NCBI RefSeq assembly: GCF_001712795.1
Contig: NZ_KV757604.1
Span: 710 to 37,314, forward strand
Source of the DNA: Nostoc sp. KVJ20
Lineage (GTDB): Bacteria > Cyanobacteriota > Cyanobacteriia > Cyanobacteriales > Nostocaceae
Direction of reading: 5' to 3'
DNA length: 36,605 nucleotides
Shown here: positions 1-8,370 of the stretch, one piece after another
Position numbering within the stretch: the stretch's first letter is position 1
Layout: each line of letters begins with the position of its first letter
Made by a program: the position numbers and the translations under genes
The notes under the pieces: generated by a model
Databases searched by the model: none
Seen by the model: the letters and a program-made list of their open reading frames with translations, nothing else
What the model was told of the DNA's origin: nothing

Positions 1-213
1 GCTTAAGTTGACACCAATGATCTGAATGCAATGCCTAAAATTTCAAATTTCTTCTTTCTCCCCTGCTCCTTTGCTCAAGAGCACCCCCTGCTGCCTCAAC
101 GATTTTACCTTTTCTTAGTGCTATTCGGTTGGGGTTCTTGTATCTCACTCAAGCGAGAAACTCCATACAAACTATGTACAGGTGCGTTACACTCCGTTAA
201 CGCACCCTAGTTT
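1..213. other. Noncoding left edge
   Basis: I see no convincing gene here. The stretch runs from the window edge to the stop codon of the exopolyphosphatase gene. Its only clear structure is the hairpin at 181-206, listed separately. Confidence 0.6.
181..206. repeat. Palindromic dispersed repeat downstream of ppx
   Basis: A perfect 9-bp stem (GGTGCGTTA at 181-189, TAACGCACC at 198-206) encloses an 8-nt loop. It sits 8 bp past the ppx stop codon. Similar GTGCGTTA palindromes are scattered through Nostoc-type genomes. It could help end the ppx transcript, but no T-tract follows it, so I read it as a dispersed repeat first and a terminator second. Confidence 0.6.
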
Positions 214-1866
214 CTAAGACAAGCTAGTAACGCTAGACTTTTCTAAACTCGCTACTAATTTCACTCCAAATTCTTCCTCAAATACTCCTTTTTTATAATC
301 TAAGCTCCAGAGTTCTAAAGCACAGTCATCATCAGTTTGAGAAGGGAAAATTAGCAAATTCACCTGCCGAAACTGTGAATAATACTCACATTGGACTTGA
401 GCGATCGCACCAATTTGTCGTCTATCTAATGCCACCGCTAATCTGAGAATTGCACTCAATTGACTGACCATTTGTCGCTGGTGTTTAGTCAGCAAACTCT
501 GGTAATTTTCATGTTTTTTCTTGGGCGGTGATTTGCGATGATAACGCGCTAAATTGGCAATGATTTCAATCTCGGTTTCTGTATAACCAAGCAATTCACC
601 ATTGCGAATTAGATAGTATGAGTGCTTGTGGTGAGACGAATGGCTGACATAATGACCGCAATTGTGTAATATTGCAGCCGCCCACAACAGTTGTCGTTCA
701 TCAGATCCCCAGTGGTGCAGAATACCTTGAGTTTGGTCAAATAAACTCTCGGCAAATTTTGCAACGCGATCGCTATATTCTAAGTTGACATGGTATTTAT
801 TAGCGAGTTTGAGAACATTCCGTTCCCGAACTGAACTTTGATAGCGCAGCTTATCTTCAATTAAACCGTGGGTTAGCATCCAGTCTACGATTACGCCTTC
901 CCTCAGAGAACGTTCACAAACTGTGACCGATTCACTACCCAAAAGGGTCATCGCTTCCTGTAATATTACTGCGCCAGCAAGTATAACTTCAGATCGTTTA
1001 TCGGGCATCCCAGGAATGGTAGCCTTTTCTGAATTACTGAGTTTCCGCAAGCGATTTACCAACTCTCGCAAGTCTTTAAGACTAAACTGATAGCCGTTGA
1101 GTGTGGAAGGAATGACACCTGACTTTTCTCGCGCATGAATCATCGCCAGGGTTTCAATTGTGCCAGATGTACCTACCAAACGCGGAGATTCCCCAAACTC
1201 TAGGTTTGTTAGTAACTCATCCACAGAACGTTCTAACATCCCGCGTGCGTATGCTTGTAAATACTGAAACTCAGTGTTGCTGATGGGATCGGTAGTGATT
1301 AACTCGCTAGTGAGTCGCACTGCACCGACTTTGGTACTGGTGAGAGTGCGTGCTTGGTGACTATCGCCCAAAACTAACTCTGTGGAACCACCGCCAATAT
1401 CAACAATCATGTGGGGCTGGTTGTGAAATTCCATCCCCGACAACACGCCAAGATAGATTCGCCGCGCTTCTTCTTGACCAGAAATCAAGTCAACGCTTAA
1501 ACCCAACTCCGTTTCTATTTTGTGCAAAAAATCCTTACCATTGGGGGCTTCCCGCACAGCACTAGTTGCCACAGCGATGATTGTTTCAACGTTGATAGTT
1601 TTGGCAACTTCTTGGAAACGTCCTAAAGCAGCGATCGCCTTTTTAATGATCTCCGGTTTGAGTTCCCCTGTCGTCAGATCGCGATCGCCAAGTCTCACAG
1701 TTTCTTTTTCTCTGGCAATAATGCTGAAAGCTGGTAGTGTGGGGTCAATCTTCACTACTACCATGTGTAAAGAATTTGTTCCCAGGTCAATGGCAGCAAT
1801 AATCCGGTCTTGCTTAGGTGGTTGAGTTGTAGCACTCTCCCAGCTAGCCGAAACTAAATTCAGCAT
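214..1866 (-). CDS. ppx: Exopolyphosphatase, Ppx/GppA family
   Basis: This cytosolic enzyme releases phosphate from the ends of inorganic polyphosphate, and GppA relatives also hydrolyse pppGpp. The N-terminal half has the actin-like/ASKHA phosphate loops: AAIDLGTNSLHMVVVK at about residues 24-39, and a second one, VDIGGGSTELVLG, further in. The C-terminal third has an HD-type region (ILHNCGHYVSHSSHHKHSYY) followed by LARYHRK, as in the long Ppx forms. At 550 aa the length fits cyanobacterial Ppx. The first 20 residues before RIIAAIDLG are not conserved-looking, but the ATG at 1866 is the only good start. The gene diverges from ubiA across about 410 bp. A role in phosphate or stringent-response metabolism is family knowledge, not something shown here. 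Confidence 0.93.
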   Translation of the reverse strand: MLNLVSASWESATTQPPKQDRIIAAIDLGTNSLHMVVVKIDPTLPAFSIIAREKETVRLGDRDLTTGELKPEIIKKAIAALGRFQEVAKTINVETIIAVATSAVREAPNGKDFLHKIETELGLSVDLISGQEEARRIYLGVLSGMEFHNQPHMIVDIGGGSTELVLGDSHQARTLTSTKVGAVRLTSELITTDPISNTEFQYLQAYARGMLERSVDELLTNLEFGESPRLVGTSGTIETLAMIHAREKSGVIPSTLNGYQFSLKDLRELVNRLRKLSNSEKATIPGMPDKRSEVILAGAVILQEAMTLLGSESVTVCERSLREGVIVDWMLTHGLIEDKLRYQSSVRERNVLKLANKYHVNLEYSDRVAKFAESLFDQTQGILHHWGSDERQLLWAAAILHNCGHYVSHSSHHKHSYYLIRNGELLGYTETEIEIIANLARYHRKSPPKKKHENYQSLLTKHQRQMVSQLSAILRLAVALDRRQIGAIAQVQCEYYSQFRQVNLLIFPSQTDDDCALELWSLDYKKGVFEEEFGVKLVASLEKSSVTSLS

Positions 1867-2154
1867 CTAGTTTTCTCTCTTTATAAGAAATGATGGCAAA
1901 CGGTGGTATGTCGGGGTAGCTGGCACTGATATTTATTGCAACACACTAGCTCAAACTGAGTACTGAGTTTTGAGTAAACTAACAATACTCAGCAATCTTC
2001 ATTTTTGGCTGAGGGTAATTGAGCTAAGTATATTCACCCTACTGCTTCTAACCTAGTGACTATTTAAAGATATTTAAAGTTGCCACTTGAGGTTATGTTT
2101 TTACAAATAACAAATAACGTTATTCTATAGATGTAAAGATGTGTGAATTAAAGA
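1867..2154. other. Divergent intergenic region ppx / ubiA
   Basis: This AT-rich spacer must hold the promoters of both ppx (minus) and ubiA (plus). I see no ORF, tRNA or clear operator. It runs into the repeat tract described next. Confidence 0.5.
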
Positions 2155-2277
2155 ATAGGGCATGGGGAATGGGGCATGGAGAATGGGAAATAGGAGCAAG
2201 GTGAGAAATAACTAATGCCCAATGCCCAATGCCCAGTACCCAGTACCCAATCCCCAGTACCCACAGTACCCAATTCT
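2155..2277. repeat. STRR tract abutting the ubiA start
   Basis: Two blocks of degenerate heptamers. The first is GGGGAATGGGGCATGG-like (about 2156-2195). The second is made of AATGCCC/AGTACCC units from 2214 up to the base before the ATG at 2278. Such short tandemly repeated repetitive sequences are typical of heterocystous cyanobacteria. The second block is also open in the ubiA frame and would encode an N-terminal run of Pro, Val, Gln and Ser if an upstream ATG at 2215 were used. Confidence 0.75.
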
Positions 2278-3159
2278 ATGCTAACGACACCAGAACGCCC
2301 CCAGGAACCAGTTTGGCTTACAATTATCCGACTTTTGCGATGGCATAAACCAGAAGGACGGTTAATTTTAATGATTCCTGCCCTTTGGGCTGTATTTTTG
2401 GCAGCTGCGGGGAAACCACCTTTACCTCTGGTTGGTGTGCTTATATTGGGTACTCTGGCCACGAGTGCGACTGGGTGCGTAGTTAATGATTTGTGGGATC
2501 GAGATATTGATCCAGAAGTGGAGAGAACACGCGATCGCCCCCTCGCTTCTCGCGCCTTGTCTGTGAAAGTTGGGATTGTAGTTGCGATCGTCTCGCTAAC
2601 ATGTGCAGCAGTCTTGGCTTTTTATCTTAATCCCCTGAGTTTCTGGTTATGTGTGGCAGCAGTGCCAGTAATTCTGCTTTATCCAGGCGCAAAGCGGGTG
2701 TTTCCCGTACCGCAACTGGTACTTTCCATTGCTTGGGGTTTTGGTGTGTTGATTAGCTGGAGTGCAGTCACACAAACCATCTCCCAACCAACTTGGTTAC
2801 TTTGGGGCGCGACTGTACTGTGGACATTGGGATTTGATACAGTTTACGCCATGAGCGACAAGGAAGACGATCGCCGCATTGGTGTTAATTCTAGCGCTCT
2901 ATTTTTTGGAAATTATGCCCCTGTAGCTATTGGAATTTTCTTTGCTGGCACAATCTTGTTATTGGCTTGGTTAGGCATAGTCATAAATCTGCACTTAGCC
3001 TTCTGGATTAGCCTTGCAGTTGCTACTATCGGATGGGTTTGGCAGTCTCTACGATTAACAAAGCAAGACTTACCTAACCATGTTTATGGTGAGATGTTCC
3101 GGCAAAATGTGTGGATTGGTTTTATTTTACTTGCTGGGATGATTGCTGGATCTTTTTAA
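2278..3159 (+). CDS. ubiA: 4-hydroxybenzoate polyprenyltransferase (UbiA family)
   Basis: This integral membrane prenyltransferase should attach a polyprenyl (solanesyl-type) chain to 4-hydroxybenzoate; in cyanobacteria this is a step of plastoquinone synthesis. With the start at 2278 the protein has 293 aa. The first Mg-diphosphate motif is NDLWDRDID at residues 70-78, followed by the conserved ERTRDRPL. The second is D187-TVYAMSD-KEDDRRIG. Between and after them lie about eight hydrophobic segments. I prefer ATG 2278 (MLTTPERPQEPVW) to the ATG at 2215 because the extra 21 residues are translated heptamer repeat. No Shine-Dalgarno is visible since the repeat reaches the start codon. The DsbA-like gene follows after 35 bp on the same strand and may be co-transcribed. 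Confidence 0.9.
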   Translation: MLTTPERPQEPVWLTIIRLLRWHKPEGRLILMIPALWAVFLAAAGKPPLPLVGVLILGTLATSATGCVVNDLWDRDIDPEVERTRDRPLASRALSVKVGIVVAIVSLTCAAVLAFYLNPLSFWLCVAAVPVILLYPGAKRVFPVPQLVLSIAWGFGVLISWSAVTQTISQPTWLLWGATVLWTLGFDTVYAMSDKEDDRRIGVNSSALFFGNYAPVAIGIFFAGTILLLAWLGIVINLHLAFWISLAVATIGWVWQSLRLTKQDLPNHVYGEMFRQNVWIGFILLAGMIAGSF

Positions 3160-3194
3160 CAACTAATGTATAGAATCCCCTTGAAGAAGTATTT

Positions 3195-3953
3195 ATGAGT
3201 TTTTGTATGGGTAGATTAATTCAATATCTACGTACTTGGGCAGCAATAGGTTTATTCTGTTTGCTTATCACTTGGTCATTTCCTGCACAAGCTACCAGCA
3301 CCATTGATCCAAAGTTGGAACAGCAAGTATTACAAATTATCCGAGAACACCCAGAGGTGATGATTGAATCTGTTCAAGCCTATCAGCAGCAACAACAACA
3401 GAAAATCAAACAATTACGGCAAGCATTTGTACAGGATTTCAAAACGAATCCTCAAATAGTCATTGGTGAGTCTCCCACTATAGGTTCAACTCAATCAAAA
3501 ACTGTGCTGATAGAATTTTCCGATTTTCAATGTCCCTATTGTGCAGAGGCGCATAAAACATTGAAAAATTTGTTAGCAAAGTATCCAGATAACTTAAGAT
3601 TAGTTTACAAGAATTTACCGCTGACTTCAATTCATACTGAAGCATTGCCAGCTGCGACAGCGGCTTGGGCTGCACATCAGCAGGGTAAGTTTTGGGAATA
3701 TTATGATGCCCTATTTACTAATCAAAAAAAACTAGGTGAAGCGTTATATTTAGATATTGCTAAAAACCTGAATTTGGATTTGGGTAAATTTAAACGTGAC
3801 TTGACTCTTGCCACACCCGCAATTAATCAAGATATCCAGCTAGCTGAAAAATTGGCTGTTTCTGGCACACCTTTCTTTGTAATTAATAGTCCAAGTTTTT
3901 CAGGAGTAGTGCAGCTAGCAGACATCAAAAATATATTGGCTGATGCCAAGTAA
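3195..3953 (+). CDS. DsbA-like exported thiol-disulfide oxidoreductase
   Basis: A 252-aa thioredoxin-fold protein of the DsbA/DSBA_Trx family (DsbG/BDB-type). An N-terminal signal or anchor segment spans about residues 10-33 (AAIGLFCLLITWSFPAQA), so it acts in the periplasm or thylakoid lumen. A Gln-rich helix (about 62-78) leads into the catalytic domain. The active site is C113-P-Y-C116 in FSDFQCPYC, and the cis-proline loop is SGTPFF with Pro226. The family oxidises or isomerises disulfides in exported proteins. A second ATG lies four codons in; either start keeps the signal. It lies 35 bp after ubiA on the same strand. I infer a housekeeping envelope role; there is no substrate gene nearby to specify it. 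Confidence 0.9.
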   Translation: MSFCMGRLIQYLRTWAAIGLFCLLITWSFPAQATSTIDPKLEQQVLQIIREHPEVMIESVQAYQQQQQQKIKQLRQAFVQDFKTNPQIVIGESPTIGSTQSKTVLIEFSDFQCPYCAEAHKTLKNLLAKYPDNLRLVYKNLPLTSIHTEALPAATAAWAAHQQGKFWEYYDALFTNQKKLGEALYLDIAKNLNLDLGKFKRDLTLATPAINQDIQLAEKLAVSGTPFFVINSPSFSGVVQLADIKNILADAK

Positions 3954-4375
3954 GATGATGTATCTAACAAATGGATTTACGTTGCTTTGATGATCGCTAG
4001 TATCCAGCAATAAGCTTGATACTTTTATACTGCGTGACTATTGTATCTCCATAAGAACTGTTTAGATAAATACCTCTTTATTTAACAATAATGTGCATCT
4101 TTAGTTAGAGGTTTAGTGCATCAGTAAACTGTTGTACTTGAGGCAAGTGTAAGGAGTAGCTTATGAGGAGTAACGAAGAGAAATTTTCCTTACTCCTCAT
4201 GTTCTTAAAGATAGCTTTCGGCAACTTTCGTAAGACGCTCACCCAACTCTTTTCCTTTCTGTTTACCATGTTAATAAAGTGCAACTAACCCCACTTCCGT
4301 AGCGCTATCTGACGCACAAGAATTTGATTTATGAAAAAATCTCAGTTGGTGTGTTAGTAGTAACGCTTCTAATTG
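3954..4375. other. Intergenic region between convergent genes
   Basis: No ORF or RNA gene is recognised. The region separates the convergent DsbA-like gene and the thioesterase. Its main structure is an 11-bp inverted repeat (ATGAGGAGTAA at 4163-4173 and TTACTCCTCAT at 4190-4200, 16-nt loop). That could form a hairpin on either transcript, but it is not GC-rich and lacks a T-run, so calling it a terminator is weak. Confidence 0.5.
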
Positions 4376-4819
4376 TTAAAGTTTCTGAATCCCTTGTTGA
4401 TACTGTAAATATTTATTCTGTAATTCCTCTGGAATAGGAACAAGACGATTATTTTGCAAACTGACAAAACCACCCTTCTGACTAGCCACTGCTGCTAACT
4501 CATTGTTAGATAAAATTTCAGCTTGCACAGTCCACTTCAAGCGTCCTAAATTACTCAGCCATAAACGTCCAATCACTTGATCAATAATCTTTATCGGGCG
4601 TTTATATTCAATTTCAGTTCCAGCTAGAATCGGTGTATATCCTTGCTCAATTTGTTGATTGAGTCGCCAATGTTCATCTAAAAACTTTAAACGTAAATCC
4701 TCTAGCCATCTGATATACACAATATTGCTGACTATTCCCATAAAGTCAATGTCGTATGTTTTTACAGGAATTGCTAATACTACTTCTAATGGTCTGTGTA
4801 AGTTTTTATTTACTAGCAT
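4376..4819 (-). CDS. Acyl-CoA thioesterase, 4HBT hotdog family
   Basis: A 147-aa single hotdog domain that should hydrolyse an acyl-CoA (or acyl-ACP) thioester in the cytosol. The diagnostic 4HBT stretch TYDIDFMGIVSNIVYIRWLE has the catalytic-type Asp followed by MG.V and an aromatic-rich helix, as in YbgC and related enzymes. The ATG at 4819 has a good GGGAG a few bases upstream. A GTG at 4846 would only add nine residues and has no such site, so I use 4819. It is the last gene of a minus-strand set with the TetR regulator and the tautomerase-like gene, about 110 bp after the latter. The substrate is unknown. Menaquinone/phylloquinone-type DHNA-CoA hydrolases belong to the same superfamily, but I see nothing to assign that role. 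Confidence 0.8.
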   Translation of the reverse strand: MLVNKNLHRPLEVVLAIPVKTYDIDFMGIVSNIVYIRWLEDLRLKFLDEHWRLNQQIEQGYTPILAGTEIEYKRPIKIIDQVIGRLWLSNLGRLKWTVQAEILSNNELAAVASQKGGFVSLQNNRLVPIPEELQNKYLQYQQGIQKL

Positions 4820-4930
4820 TCTTTCTCCCAGAATTTTTAAGTCCACTCGGTCTGTAAAAGCTTAAAATAATTTTATCTTTTAAGCATTGGTAAATATTAA
4901 TTGTCTAATAAACCATTGAGCATCATAGTT

Positions 4931-5320
4931 TCAGACTTCTACTTTGTAGTTTAAAATTAACTCATCACCAGTTAAACCTCTAATTCCCCAGTTATATTTA
5001 GGCGTTTCAAAAATTGTGATTTCAATATCGTACACAGGAATATTCAAGTTTTCATTAATATTTTTAATCAGCAGGTGAATTAACTGTTTTTTTGTTTCCA
5101 CTGAGCGCCCCTCAAACATGCTAATTTCGATAATCAGATAATTATCTGATCTATCAGATGGATAGTAAAAATCTGATTGATCCAGTGGGAAAAAACGGTG
5201 AAATCTTTTTTCAGGGGTAAGCTGTAAAACTTCAATGACAGAGGTATGGATTATATTTGATAGTTCACTTTTAACAAGATTTAATTTATCTGCTAAACCA
5301 TATACCTTGATTTGTACCAT
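4931..5320 (-). CDS. Tautomerase-like protein lacking Pro-1
   Basis: This 129-aa protein resembles the tautomerase superfamily (Tautomerase_2 type): a beta-strand start MVQIKVYG, a long helix, a central RFHRFFPLDQSDFYYP segment, then the second beta-alpha-beta unit (YLIIEISMFEGRS, then IPVYDIEITIFETPKYNWGIRG). Classical members use the N-terminal proline exposed after Met removal as catalytic base. Here residue 2 is Val, so canonical chemistry is not expected. Start ATG 5320 lies 4 bp after the TetR stop codon, which argues for translation from one mRNA. The function is unknown; it may be a non-Pro1 tautomerase or a binding protein. The family call is from pattern recognition and I am fairly sure of the fold, not of the activity. 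Confidence 0.7.
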   Translation of the reverse strand: MVQIKVYGLADKLNLVKSELSNIIHTSVIEVLQLTPEKRFHRFFPLDQSDFYYPSDRSDNYLIIEISMFEGRSVETKKQLIHLLIKNINENLNIPVYDIEITIFETPKYNWGIRGLTGDELILNYKVEV

Positions 5321-5324
5321 AAAT

Positions 5325-5912
5325 TTAAAGGTGAGTTTCCAAGTACTGATTTAGGTGATTAATTACCCTGTGCATATGAATAGAATCTCCATAAAGCTTG
5401 CTCATCATTATGGCTCCCTCTAATGTTGCAATTATGATAGTAGCGATTTCATCAGCACTCACTTCTGGGCAAATTTCACCCTTTTCAATTCCCGTTTCAA
5501 TAATTCGACGAATCAGATGCAGCCAAGAGTTCATTGCTTGTTGAGCACGTTCTCGCAGCGCCGGATGAGCATCATCACTCTCCACAGCAGTATTCAGCAG
5601 TGGACACCCTCCCTTGATAGGTGGATTTTCTGCGAAGCTACTAAATATGCTAATGATTGCTTGCAGGCGTTCTACTGCGTGGCGTTTGCTTCGTAATGCA
5701 AATCTAGTATGCTGTTTGATGTGAGCGATCGCAAAATCAAAAGCCTGTAGTGCCAGATCATCTTTGCTTTGGAAGTGATTGTAAATTCCTCCTTTTTGCA
5801 ATCCAGTAACACGCATGATGTCTGACATCGATGAGCCTGCATAACCCTGTTGGTTAAACAATTCAGCTGCTTGGTGGAGAATCCTGCTTTTTGTTTCTTC
5901 GCCTTTGGACAT
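5325..5912 (-). CDS. TetR/AcrR family transcriptional regulator
   Basis: A 195-aa one-component repressor-type protein. The N-terminal helix-turn-helix domain is typical: ILHQAAELFNQQGYAGSSMS, then DIMRVTGLQKGGIYNHFQSK and DDLALQAF (about residues 11-56). The C-terminal ligand-binding domain includes the GGCPLLNTAVESDD segment seen in many TetR proteins related to AcrR. It is the first gene of the set with the tautomerase-like and thioesterase genes, and probably regulates them together with itself. The inducer is not predictable. A possible operator half-site (ACCGACCGAAT) lies upstream at 5971-5981. No clear Shine-Dalgarno precedes the ATG. Confidence 0.9.
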   Translation of the reverse strand: MSKGEETKSRILHQAAELFNQQGYAGSSMSDIMRVTGLQKGGIYNHFQSKDDLALQAFDFAIAHIKQHTRFALRSKRHAVERLQAIISIFSSFAENPPIKGGCPLLNTAVESDDAHPALRERAQQAMNSWLHLIRRIIETGIEKGEICPEVSADEIATIIIATLEGAIMMSKLYGDSIHMHRVINHLNQYLETHL

Positions 5913-5964
5913 TAGAGCGATTTTTGGAGGGGGAATTTATTTAATTGAAAATTGCTATAAATAA

Positions 5965-5990
5965 AATATTACCGACCGAATGGCCTGATT
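5965..5990. promoter_or_regulatory. Possible TetR operator half-site
   Basis: ACCGACCGAAT at 5971-5981 resembles the ACCGACCG halves found in operators of some TetR regulators, and it lies about 60 bp upstream of the tetR start codon. The other half (TGGCCTGATT) is only weakly symmetric, so this is tentative. Confidence 0.25.
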
Positions 5991-6148
5991 GAAAATAGCA
6001 TAATATTTGCTTGTAAGTCAATATTTTTTTGCCCTGAGTGATGAACTAGGCATTATTCTAAAATCTCCTTTCAGAAGATGTCATAAAATGGCATACTTTA
6101 CTGAAGGATATGTTAATTAGTTTGGCTGAAAGCTTTACTGTGTATGAG

Positions 6149-6220
6149 TGGGCGATACTGGATTTGAACCAGTGACCCCATCCGTGTGAAGGATGTGCGC
6201 TACCCCTGTGCTAATCGCCC
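6149..6220 (-). tRNA. trnV: tRNA-Val (anticodon CAC)
   Basis: On the minus strand the 7-bp acceptor stem is GGGCGAT/ATCGCCC with discriminator A. The anticodon arm is CATCC-TTCACAC-GGATG with anticodon CAC, and the T arm is ACTGG-TTCAAAT-CCAGT. That makes 72 nt with a short variable loop. The 3' CCA is not encoded. No intron. It is flanked by AT-rich spacers and I see no integration-site duplication next to it. Confidence 0.95.
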
Positions 6221-6357
6221 AAGACTTCTTATATTATCATAAATTACTATCATTTACGCTATTTTTTCAATATTATGCAAATTAAATAAAGTGTTTCAGA
6301 CAGAATATGGAGTGCCTAACTCATGACTGGAAGTCACGAGTGTACGGCTTACAAAAA

Positions 6358-6849
6358 TCAAATATTTAAATCACGTAGAGCCAGACGAATTTGCTCGCAT
6401 CGTCTGCGGTTGACACCGAGATCCGACTCTCCCACGCGAGATGCCGAGCGCAGATGAATTACTGACTCATGGGGAGGTAAATAAAACTCTACATCATCAA
6501 CAAATTTGAAGATGCGGCTTTTAGAAAGAGCGTGGATGTAATTATCTGTTTGTTCTACAATTTCTGTACGGGGAACAACGCCGATAACTTTTAGTAAGAT
6601 TTCTCTGGCTGCATTTCGGTCTACATGATAGGGAATCGGGTCGATGGCGTGTTTGGAATCTGCGTTTTGACTGACAACACAGTTGTCTGAAGCCGGACAA
6701 GAACTAAGATGACCATTATCAACTCCCAGGCTAGAAGAAGCCCAAGTAGCCCCAGGAAGTATTAAACTACTAATCAAAGTTAAGAGTATTGCAAAAGCGA
6801 TACTCCGCAAGAATCGCTGCCGGAAAGCTGTTAGCAGACGAGACATCAT
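6358..6849 (-). CDS. Exported DUF1499 protein
   Basis: A 163-aa protein with a clear Sec signal: basic MMSRLLTAFRQRFLRS, a hydrophobic core, then a probable cut after GATWA. The mature part matches DUF1499: SCPASDNCVVSQ near the start, PIPYHVDRNAAREILL in the middle, and the conserved end FVDDVEFYLPP followed by HLRSASRVGESDLGVNRRR. The family is widespread in cyanobacteria, proteobacteria and plastids, and its biochemical function is not known to me. The ATG at 6849 (tandem ATGATG) has an upstream AAGGAG about 8 bp away, which supports this start. It overlaps the stop of a doubtful small ORF by ATGA. Confidence 0.88.
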   Translation of the reverse strand: MMSRLLTAFRQRFLRSIAFAILLTLISSLILPGATWASSSLGVDNGHLSSCPASDNCVVSQNADSKHAIDPIPYHVDRNAAREILLKVIGVVPRTEIVEQTDNYIHALSKSRIFKFVDDVEFYLPPHESVIHLRSASRVGESDLGVNRRRCEQIRLALRDLNI

Positions 6850-7157
6850 AAATTTACTCCTTGTGTTCGGTCATTTCGGGTGAGCATTGCTAGTTGCGGG
6901 TTCGCTCTACACATTATCATCCATCCCGGTACACTCTGAGTTTGGGCAATCCGAATGCACCCGCGCCACCAGTCCCTTGTGCCTATTCCTTTTGCCATTA
7001 TTGCTGCCAATAAAGGAATAAAGCTAAAAAGTGACCAATAATTCAGATTTCTATTGATTACGAACCCAAAATCATTAGTAGGGCTTGCTACTGCATTCCC
7101 TGGTGATTCCAGCTTTGACTCAGAAGAATTGGCTGGTATCGGCTTCGTTGTGGCCAA
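6846..7157 (-). CDS. Doubtful small ORF upstream of DUF1499 gene
   Basis: An open frame of 103 codons with a TTG start, ending in an ATGA overlap with the DUF1499 gene. It has one hydrophobic stretch (YWSLFSFIPLLAAIMAKG). I recognise no family. The overlap would suit translational coupling, but the weak start and unusual composition mean it may simply be 5' leader of the DUF1499 transcript. Confidence 0.25.
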   Translation of the reverse strand: MATTKPIPANSSESKLESPGNAVASPTNDFGFVINRNLNYWSLFSFIPLLAAIMAKGIGTRDWWRGCIRIAQTQSVPGWMIMCRANPQLAMLTRNDRTQGVNL

Positions 7158-7181
7158 TGTTAGAAAGTTTAATGGTTGTAG

Positions 7182-7445
7182 ATGAACATAGGAATAATCC
7201 AGGCTTACAGTAACGGGTTTTTAGAAATTGTACCAGAGAGCGATTATTGGCAGATTGCAGCTATACACATCAATGGCCAAGCCTACTGCCCTACTCCTCA
7301 GCTTTATCGATCAGAAAAAGTGGCATTAGCAAAAGCTACACAAATTTATGATTGGATAGCTGACCACGAACAGCAAATCAGTGATGAGACTTGCTACTGC
7401 TCTGAATTGAAACTCATCTTATGGCAGCAACCAAAAGTATTTTAG
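7182..7445 (+). CDS. Small conserved-looking hypothetical protein
   Basis: An 87-aa soluble, acidic protein with an ATG start and ordinary amino-acid composition (QAYSNGFLEIVPESDYWQIA early; two Cys near the end in ETCYCSEL). I do not recognise the family. It converges on the DUF1338 gene with only 4 bp between the two stop codons, and diverges from the DUF1499 region. The tight packing and absence of repeats favour a real gene; there is no clue to function. Confidence 0.5.
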   Translation: MNIGIIQAYSNGFLEIVPESDYWQIAAIHINGQAYCPTPQLYRSEKVALAKATQIYDWIADHEQQISDETCYCSELKLILWQQPKVF

Positions 7446-7449
7446 TTGA

Positions 7450-8358
7450 CTATAGACGAGTCATTTCAAACAATTGCTGGGCATTACTTCCTAAAAAAGC
7501 ATCAAAAAGTACCTGCTTTCCAGATTCCACTTCTACTAAATAGCGTTGGGCAATTTCATAATAGGCGTAAGTCCAAGGAATCTGAATTTCTGCACCACTA
7601 TCATCATCTAACACTGTCACCATTGACCTTACTGCTTGAGTTGCAGTTTGCCGCAAACCACAAGCAACATTTCCCTCTATTTCTGCTTTCATTGGTACAC
7701 CCAGATTAGCTAAAGCACTGGCGGTAGTATCTATGTCTGGATATTCTGGAGTATTCTGTCCGTTGACATAGCCTGTAAAGTGGTTGACAGCATATCCGTG
7801 CAGCAACACCCAAGCCCCATACTGAGTAACCTGATTCACCTCTTCGATAACAGAACGTTGGGGAGGTTGCCAAGGGCGGATGAAAACTTGCTGGAGTCGT
7901 TTGGCGATGGTTTCAATGTTCCCATCTTTTTTGAGAAGATTAAGGGGTGAGGTGAGTTCGTTTGGGATTGAAGATACTGTTTTAGAGATGAGTTGGGCAA
8001 TATTAGTAGGTAATTCATCGACAATCAACTCACTGATAAACAGTTTGGGCAAGTTAAATTCCTCTTGCTGCTGATGACGATAATGACGGGCGTACAGATG
8101 GGTTTGAGCAAAAGTATATTCTCCAGCCGCCACGTAACCCAAGGCTTCTGCAAGTTGCCCAAGGTAGTCAATTCCCAAGTTAAGTTTACCTTGTGGAGTA
8201 TCTACTAATAAACGCAAAGACCGAAAGGCGATGTGGTCGTTGGCGACAGTCCCACCCGCAGTAGTAATCATTTGCTGGTAGGTACGAGCATGATTTACCC
8301 TCGCACTGTATTCTTGCCAAAGTAATTTCCATAAATGAAGGGCTATTTCGGTTTTCAT
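7450..8358 (-). CDS. DUF1338 protein, 2-oxoadipate dioxygenase/decarboxylase family
   Basis: A 302-aa member of the DUF1338 family, whose characterised bacterial member HglS is an Fe(II) enzyme converting 2-oxoadipate to 2-hydroxyglutarate in lysine catabolism. The metal and substrate residues I expect are visible: H42 and R46 in NDHIAFRSL (same spacing as HglS His70/Arg74), H193 in GYAVNHFTGYVN, and E268 in TYAYYEIAQR. It is shorter than HglS (about 460 aa), as is common for cyanobacterial and plant forms. The gene lies downstream of a class III aminotransferase on the same strand, 167 bp away with a hairpin between, which fits a transaminase/oxoacid pair. Activity on 2-oxoadipate is inferred from the family, not shown. 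Confidence 0.85.
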   Translation of the reverse strand: MKTEIALHLWKLLWQEYSARVNHARTYQQMITTAGGTVANDHIAFRSLRLLVDTPQGKLNLGIDYLGQLAEALGYVAAGEYTFAQTHLYARHYRHQQQEEFNLPKLFISELIVDELPTNIAQLISKTVSSIPNELTSPLNLLKKDGNIETIAKRLQQVFIRPWQPPQRSVIEEVNQVTQYGAWVLLHGYAVNHFTGYVNGQNTPEYPDIDTTASALANLGVPMKAEIEGNVACGLRQTATQAVRSMVTVLDDDSGAEIQIPWTYAYYEIAQRYLVEVESGKQVLFDAFLGSNAQQLFEMTRL

Positions 8359-8370
8359 ATAGATTAGTTA

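Noticed and set aside
2215..2277. 21-residue N-terminal extension of UbiA
   Set aside because: It is translated heptamer repeat; the conserved protein starts at 2278.
4163..4200. Strong intrinsic terminator
   Set aside because: The hairpin has a modest stem and no T-run, so I list it only as structure in the spacer.
6149..6220. tRNA-Val as an integration site of a genomic island
   Set aside because: No integrase gene and no repeat of the tRNA 3' end was found in the window.
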